From: an uncultured Craurococcus sp.
Lineage (GTDB): Bacteria > Pseudomonadota > Alphaproteobacteria > Acetobacterales > Acetobacteraceae
Assembly (NCBI GenBank): GCA_902805545.1
Contig: CADCTD010000094.1
Coordinates: forward strand, 1 to 55,509
Reading direction: 5' to 3'
DNA: 55,509 bases
A model generated the notes under the pieces. The model was not told the origin of the DNA. It did no database searches and saw only the letters and a list, made by a program, of their open reading frames with translations. Positions within the stretch are counted from its first letter, which is position 1, and every line of letters begins with the position of its first letter. A program made the translations under genes and the position numbers. This document shows positions 52,226 through 55,509 of the stretch, piece by piece.

Positions 52226-53460
52226 GGCCTGACGCCGGCGAGGATGGCGGCGCCGAGGGCGAGGAAGACGACGACGGTCGCCATCCCCGCCCGCTGGCTG
52301 CCCGTCGCCGTGGTGACGGCGGCGAGGACGCCCGGGCCAAGGAAGCCGGTGACGCGGCCGCTGAGGGCGAAGAGGCCGAAATGCGCCGCCACCTCCTCCG
52401 CCGGGGCGAGGCGGGCCATCAGCGTCCGGCTCGCCGCCTGGGCGGGGCCGATGAAGACCCCGAGCGCCAGGGCGAGGGCCCAGAAGGCGGGCTTGCCCTC
52501 CACCACCAGCAGGCCGGCGCAGAGCAGGACGAGGGCGCCGAGCGAGACCATCACCGTGCGCTTCGAGCCCATGCGGTCCTCGATCAGGCCGAAGCCGGCG
52601 GCGCCGAGACCGGCCGTCAGGTTGAGGGCGATGCCGAAGACCAGGATCTCCTCGAAGCTCATGCCGAAGACGCCGGCGGCATAGATGGCGCCGAAGGCGA
52701 AGAGGGTGTTCAGCCCATCGGTGTAGAAAAGCCGGGCGACGAGGAAGCGGGCCATCACCGGGTTGCGCGGCAGCCGGCGCAGCAGGCGGGCGATCTCCGC
52801 CATGCCGCCGCGCGCCGCCGCCCACCAGCCGGGCTTCGGGCCATGGCTGCCGGGGAGCAGGGCGAGGACCGGCCAGGCGAAGCAGGCGACCCAGGCAGCG
52901 GTCAGCAGCGCCGTCGCCCGCACCGGCTCGGCGCTCGCCGCATCGAGGCCGAACAGCGGCGGCTTCGGCTGCACCAGCACGAGGAGCGCGACGACGAGGC
53001 AGGCGAGGCCCCCGGCATAGCCGAGCCCCCAGGCGAGGCCGGAGACGCGGCCGATCTGCGCGGGCGCCGCGACCTCCGGCAGGAGGGAGTTGTAGAAGAC
53101 CGCGCCGAGCTCGAAGGCGACGGTGGCGAGGCCGACGCAGGCGAGCGCCCAGAGCGCATCCTCCGGCCGCGGCTGCGCGAACCAGATGCCGGCCGTCGCC
53201 GTCACCATCACGCCGGTGCAGAGGCCGAGCATCAGCCGCCGCCGTCCGCCCGCATCGGCGATGGCGCCGAGGGCGGGCGAGAGCAGGGCGATGGCGAGGC
53301 CCGCGGCCGTCTGCATCCAGCCCCATTGCGCCTGGCCGGTCGCCGGGTCCGGGGCGATGCCCTGGGTGAAGTAGGCGGCGATGACGAAGGTGGAGACGAC
53401 GGTGGGGAAGGCGCTGTTCGCCCAGTCGTAGAGGGCCCAGGCCCAGGCCTGGCGGGTCAT
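52204..53460 (-). CDS. MFS transporter of the UMF1/Atg22-like group
   Basis: A 418-aa, roughly twelve-span major facilitator protein. The N-terminal WALYDWANSAFPTVVSTFVI, WMQTAAGLAIALLSPALGAIAD and GAVFYNSLLPEVAAP blocks are typical of the UMF1 group (related to yeast Atg22), which are thought to export small metabolites. It ends the minus-strand chain and its ATG (53460) overlaps the mug stop. Its 3' end overlaps the truncated CBS frame on the other strand. Substrate unknown. Confidence 0.88.
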   Translation of the reverse strand: MTRQAWAWALYDWANSAFPTVVSTFVIAAYFTQGIAPDPATGQAQWGWMQTAAGLAIALLSPALGAIADAGGRRRLMLGLCTGVMVTATAGIWFAQPRPEDALWALACVGLATVAFELGAVFYNSLLPEVAAPAQIGRVSGLAWGLGYAGGLACLVVALLVLVQPKPPLFGLDAASAEPVRATALLTAAWVACFAWPVLALLPGSHGPKPGWWAAARGGMAEIARLLRRLPRNPVMARFLVARLFYTDGLNTLFAFGAIYAAGVFGMSFEEILVFGIALNLTAGLGAAGFGLIEDRMGSKRTVMVSLGALVLLCAGLLVVEGKPAFWALALALGVFIGPAQAASRTLMARLAPAEEVAAHFGLFALSGRVTGFLGPGVLAAVTTATGSQRAGMATVVVFLALGAAILAGVRPYAATER

Positions 53461-53939
53461 GCGAGGCGCCGGGCGAGGTCGTGCCAGGGCGCCTCCTGCC
53501 AGCTCCGGCAGGCGAGGCCGGAGGTGGAGGGCAGCACCATCACCGGCGGCATTCCCTCCCACCAGCCGAAGCGCGGCGCCTGCAGGCCGAGCCAGCGCGA
53601 GGCCGCCGCCTTGCCGTTGAAGGCGAGCAGGCGCGGGGCGACGGCGGCCAGCCGGGCGCGGAGGCCGGGCAGGTCATGGCCGTCGCGCGGCAGCGTGGCA
53701 TCCGGGCCGAAGGCGGTCTTGCAGAGATCGGTGAGGCCGATGCCGAGGTCGAGCAGCAGCGGATACTCCTCCGGCCGGAAGCGCCGCGGCGTGAGCCCTA
53801 TGCGGTGCAGGATGTCCCAGAATTTGTTCCCCGGCCCGGCGTAGTAGGCGCCGCGCGCGGCGGAGACGGTGCCCGCCGCGCTGCCGCAGATCACCAGCCG
53901 CAGCCCCGGCCGCAGCAGGTCGGGCAGGACATGGCTCAC
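53457..53939 (-). CDS. mug: Mismatch-specific uracil/thymine-DNA glycosylase (Mug/TDG family)
   Basis: A 160-aa DNA-repair enzyme that removes uracil or thymine opposite guanine. It has LRLVICGSAAGTVSAARGAY near the N-terminus (the GINPG-equivalent loop), the YYAGPGNKFWDILHRIGLTP block, GIGLTDLCKT and the C-terminal loop VLPSTSGLA. Initiation is at GTG 53939, which overlaps the stop of the truncated tctC gene (GTGA); its own stop overlaps the MFS gene. Base excision in a GC-rich genome with frequent deamination is the expected role. Confidence 0.88.
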   Translation of the reverse strand: MSHVLPDLLRPGLRLVICGSAAGTVSAARGAYYAGPGNKFWDILHRIGLTPRRFRPEEYPLLLDLGIGLTDLCKTAFGPDATLPRDGHDLPGLRARLAAVAPRLLAFNGKAAASRWLGLQAPRFGWWEGMPPVMVLPSTSGLACRSWQEAPWHDLARRLA

Positions 53940-54340
53940 GCCACCGCTGCCAGCGCCCGCACCGCGACGCCGACCGCCGCCAGGTCGCGCTCCGCGTCGT
54001 AGGGCAGCCGGCCCGGGAACAGCCCGGGGTTGATCACCAGCGCGATGTCCACCACGCCGACCGTGTGGCCGTCCGGCGCCGCCATCGCCACCGCCTGCGT
54101 GCCGGGGATGGAAGCGCCGCCGCCGCGGTTCTCCACGGCGAAGGCCTGCCCGCTCGCCTCCGCCGCCCGCTGCGCGACCAGCCGCGCCACGATGTCGCTG
54201 CCGCCGCCCGGCGCGTAGGGCACCACGATCCGCACCGTCCGCTCGGGGAAGGGACGCGCCACCTGCTGCGCGCCCGCCACCCGCGCGGCCGAGGCCGCCG
54301 CCGCGACGCCGAGGAAGCCGCGCCGCCGCACGGCGCTCAC
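53936..54340 (-). pseudogene. Truncated TctC/Bug-type solute-binding gene
   Basis: A 134-codon frame that begins at a GTG overlapping the stop of the intact paralogue upstream. It has a Tat-like signal (RRRGFLGVAAAASA) and the N-terminal third of a TctC-family binding protein: RTVRIVVPYAPGGGSDIVAR, VENRGGGASIPG and APDGHTVG, up to YDAERDLAAVGVAVR, then stops. A complete TctC is about 320 residues. The fragment lacks the second lobe and cannot form a binding cleft. It still keeps a GTGA coupling with mug. Confidence 0.8.
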
Positions 54341-55326
54341 CCTTCCAACCGCACGTTCGCGGCGCGCGCGACCTCGCGCCACTGCGCGATCTCGCGCCGC
54401 ACGAAGGCGCCGAACTCTTCCGGCGTGCCCGGCGCGGCGATGACGGCCATCTCCGTGAACCGCGCGACCATCGCCGGTTCGCGCAGCACGGAAACCACGT
54501 CCGCGTTCACCTTCCGCACGACCTCCGCCGGCATGGCCGCCGGGCCCACCAAGCCGGTCCAGCCAAAAGCCCCGTACCCGGGCGAGACCGCCTCGCCGAT
54601 CGTCGGCACCTGCGGCAATTGCGGCACCCGCTCCGTGGTGGTGACGGCGAGCGGCACCAGCTTGCCCGCCTGGATGTGCGGCAAGGCGGAGATGACGCTG
54701 TCCATCATCAGCTTCACGTTGCCCGAAAGCAGATCCGCCACGCCCGGCCCGCTGCCGCGGTAATGGACCATGTTGAGCCGCGCGCCCGTGCGGTGCGAGA
54801 ACAGCTCCGCCGCCATGTGCTGGGAGGTCGCCGGCCCCGCGGTGGCGATGTCCACCGTGCCCGGCGCCGCCTTGGCCGCCGCCACCAGCGCCCGCGCGTC
54901 CCGGTGCGGGAAGGAGGGGTGCGCCACGAGCAGCAGCGGCACGACCGCCACGTTGGTGATGAAGGCGAAGTCGCGCTCCGCGTCGTAGGGCACCCGCGCC
55001 AGCACCGAAGGGTTGACGCCCAGCGTCCCGGAGGTGCCCGCGGTCAGCGTGTAGCCGTCCGGCGCCGCCCGCGCGCCCGCTTCCAGCCCCGGCGCGCCCG
55101 CGCCGCCGCCGCGGTTCTCCACCACCACGCGCTGCGGCCAGCGCCGGGAAAGCTCCTCGGCCACCAGCCGCGTCACCGTGTCCGCCGCCTGCCCCGGCGG
55201 GAAGGGCACGATGATCCGCACCGGCCGCTCCGGCCAAGCGCCGCCTTGCGCCCGCGGCGTGGCCGGCGCCGCCAACAGCCCGGCGGCGGAAGCGAGCACG
55301 CGGCGGCGGGTCGCGCTAGAAGCCAT
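54337..55326 (-). CDS. tctC: Tripartite tricarboxylate transporter substrate-binding protein (TctC/Bug family)
   Basis: Periplasmic binding protein of 329 aa with a twin-arginine signal (ATRRRVLASAAGLLAAP). Family blocks are WPERPVRIIVPFPPGQAADT, VVVENRGGGAGAPGLEAG, APDGYTLTAGTSGTLGVNPS, PYDAERDF, PGTVDIATAGPATSQHMAAE, GLVGPAAMPAEVV and FGAFVRREIAQWREV. The two membrane subunits (TctA, TctB) are not in the window. Bug proteins are expanded in betaproteobacteria and Roseomonas-type genomes, and ligands range from citrate to aromatic acids; this ligand is unknown. Confidence 0.92.
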   Translation of the reverse strand: MASSATRRRVLASAAGLLAAPATPRAQGGAWPERPVRIIVPFPPGQAADTVTRLVAEELSRRWPQRVVVENRGGGAGAPGLEAGARAAPDGYTLTAGTSGTLGVNPSVLARVPYDAERDFAFITNVAVVPLLLVAHPSFPHRDARALVAAAKAAPGTVDIATAGPATSQHMAAELFSHRTGARLNMVHYRGSGPGVADLLSGNVKLMMDSVISALPHIQAGKLVPLAVTTTERVPQLPQVPTIGEAVSPGYGAFGWTGLVGPAAMPAEVVRKVNADVVSVLREPAMVARFTEMAVIAAPGTPEEFGAFVRREIAQWREVARAANVRLEG

Positions 55327-55368
55327 GGCACGTATCCTCCCGAACCCGTTTTGCCGAAGGATAGGTCG

Positions 55369-55509
55369 GTGCGCGCGCACGGCACAATCGAGGGACAACG
55401 AGAGCCGGCCGGCGGCGAGGGCGGTGGGCCGCGCACCCGCCGCGCGCTGATCAGCGGCATCGCCGCGGCCGGCGGCCTGCCCGCCGCCGCGGCCGCCATA
55501 GCCGCGCTC
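55369..55509 (+). CDS. N-terminus of an exported protein, cut by the right edge
   Basis: From a GTG at 55369, with an AAGGA ribosome site 9 nt upstream, 47 codons run open to the window end. The frame contains GPRTRRALISGIAAAGGLPA, a twin-arginine-like motif followed by a long Ala-rich hydrophobic stretch, so it is probably the Tat signal of an exported protein. The mature domain is outside the window, so no function can be given. It is divergent from tctC with about 42 bp between starts. Confidence 0.45.
   Translation, partial: MRAHGTIEGQREPAGGEGGGPRTRRALISGIAAAGGLPAAAAAIAAL

Overview
The window is GC-rich alphaproteobacterial DNA. It carries the magnesium-branch and reaction-centre-H half of a photosynthesis gene cluster, a sulfur-oxidation operon, and a tail of transport and housekeeping genes. 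The aerobic cyclase acsF is the only cyclase gene here and no bchE is seen. Together with PpsR/AerR-type regulators, a HiPIP gene, a TctC-type binding protein plus a truncated paralogue, and sox genes, this suggests an aerobic anoxygenic phototroph, probably an Acetobacteraceae member of the Roseomonas/Roseococcus/Rubritepida kind. That placement is inferred from gene content; no 16S or other marker is present.

Positions 1-17072 (minus strand) form one long, tightly packed operon read right to left: bchF-bchN-bchB-bchH-bchL-bchM-lhaA-puhA-puhB-puhC-(103-aa protein)-acsF-puhE-hemA-hip-bchI-bchD (cut by the left edge). Most junctions are overlapping ATGA, GTGA or TGATG start/stop pairs. Diverging from bchF are aerR/ppaA-ppsR-bchG-bch2(pucC-like)-bchP-hemC (17327-24105, plus). 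The 254-bp divergent intergenic region plus the bchF start hold one exact TGT-N12-ACA site and a composite double site, so PpsR/AerR probably control both arms. hemA and hemC supply tetrapyrrole precursors, bchI/D/H insert Mg, bchM methylates, acsF closes ring E, bchL/N/B reduce ring D, bchF hydrates the vinyl group, bchG and bchP add and reduce the tail, and puhA/B/C/E and lhaA build the RC-LH1 complex. The puf genes, crt genes and bchCXYZ lie outside the window.

Positions 24169-38606 are mixed: a polar amino-acid ABC transporter with an SDR, a polysaccharide-deacetylase-like protein, a D-aminoacylase-like amidohydrolase, a large four-PAS hybrid kinase, MarC, an OmpR-type regulator, a PhoX phosphatase, a PhnZ-like HD oxygenase and a cupin. 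Positions 38686-44678 are one plus-strand run of overlapping genes: a molybdenum hydroxylase pair (iorAB-like), flavocytochrome c sulfide dehydrogenase (fccA, fccB), then soxX, soxY, soxZ and soxA. soxB and soxCD are absent from the window, and SoxY has an unusual C-terminus.

Positions 44696-55509 hold a peptide-binding protein and a serine hydrolase (minus), argG with a zinc-ribbon-tailed voltage-gated-type channel, a small acidic protein and a PaiB-like flavin protein (plus), a twin-hairpin spacer, a TAXI-type TRAP binding protein, a truncated CBS-domain gene, and a minus-strand chain of overlapping genes (intact tctC, truncated tctC, mug-type glycosylase, MFS transporter). A new plus-strand gene enters at the right edge. 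No tRNA, rRNA, CRISPR or insertion sequence was seen, and no gene-free stretch exceeds about 300 bases; the longest are 17073-17326 (regulatory), 37179-37426 and 28047-28279, the last two without recognisable signals.
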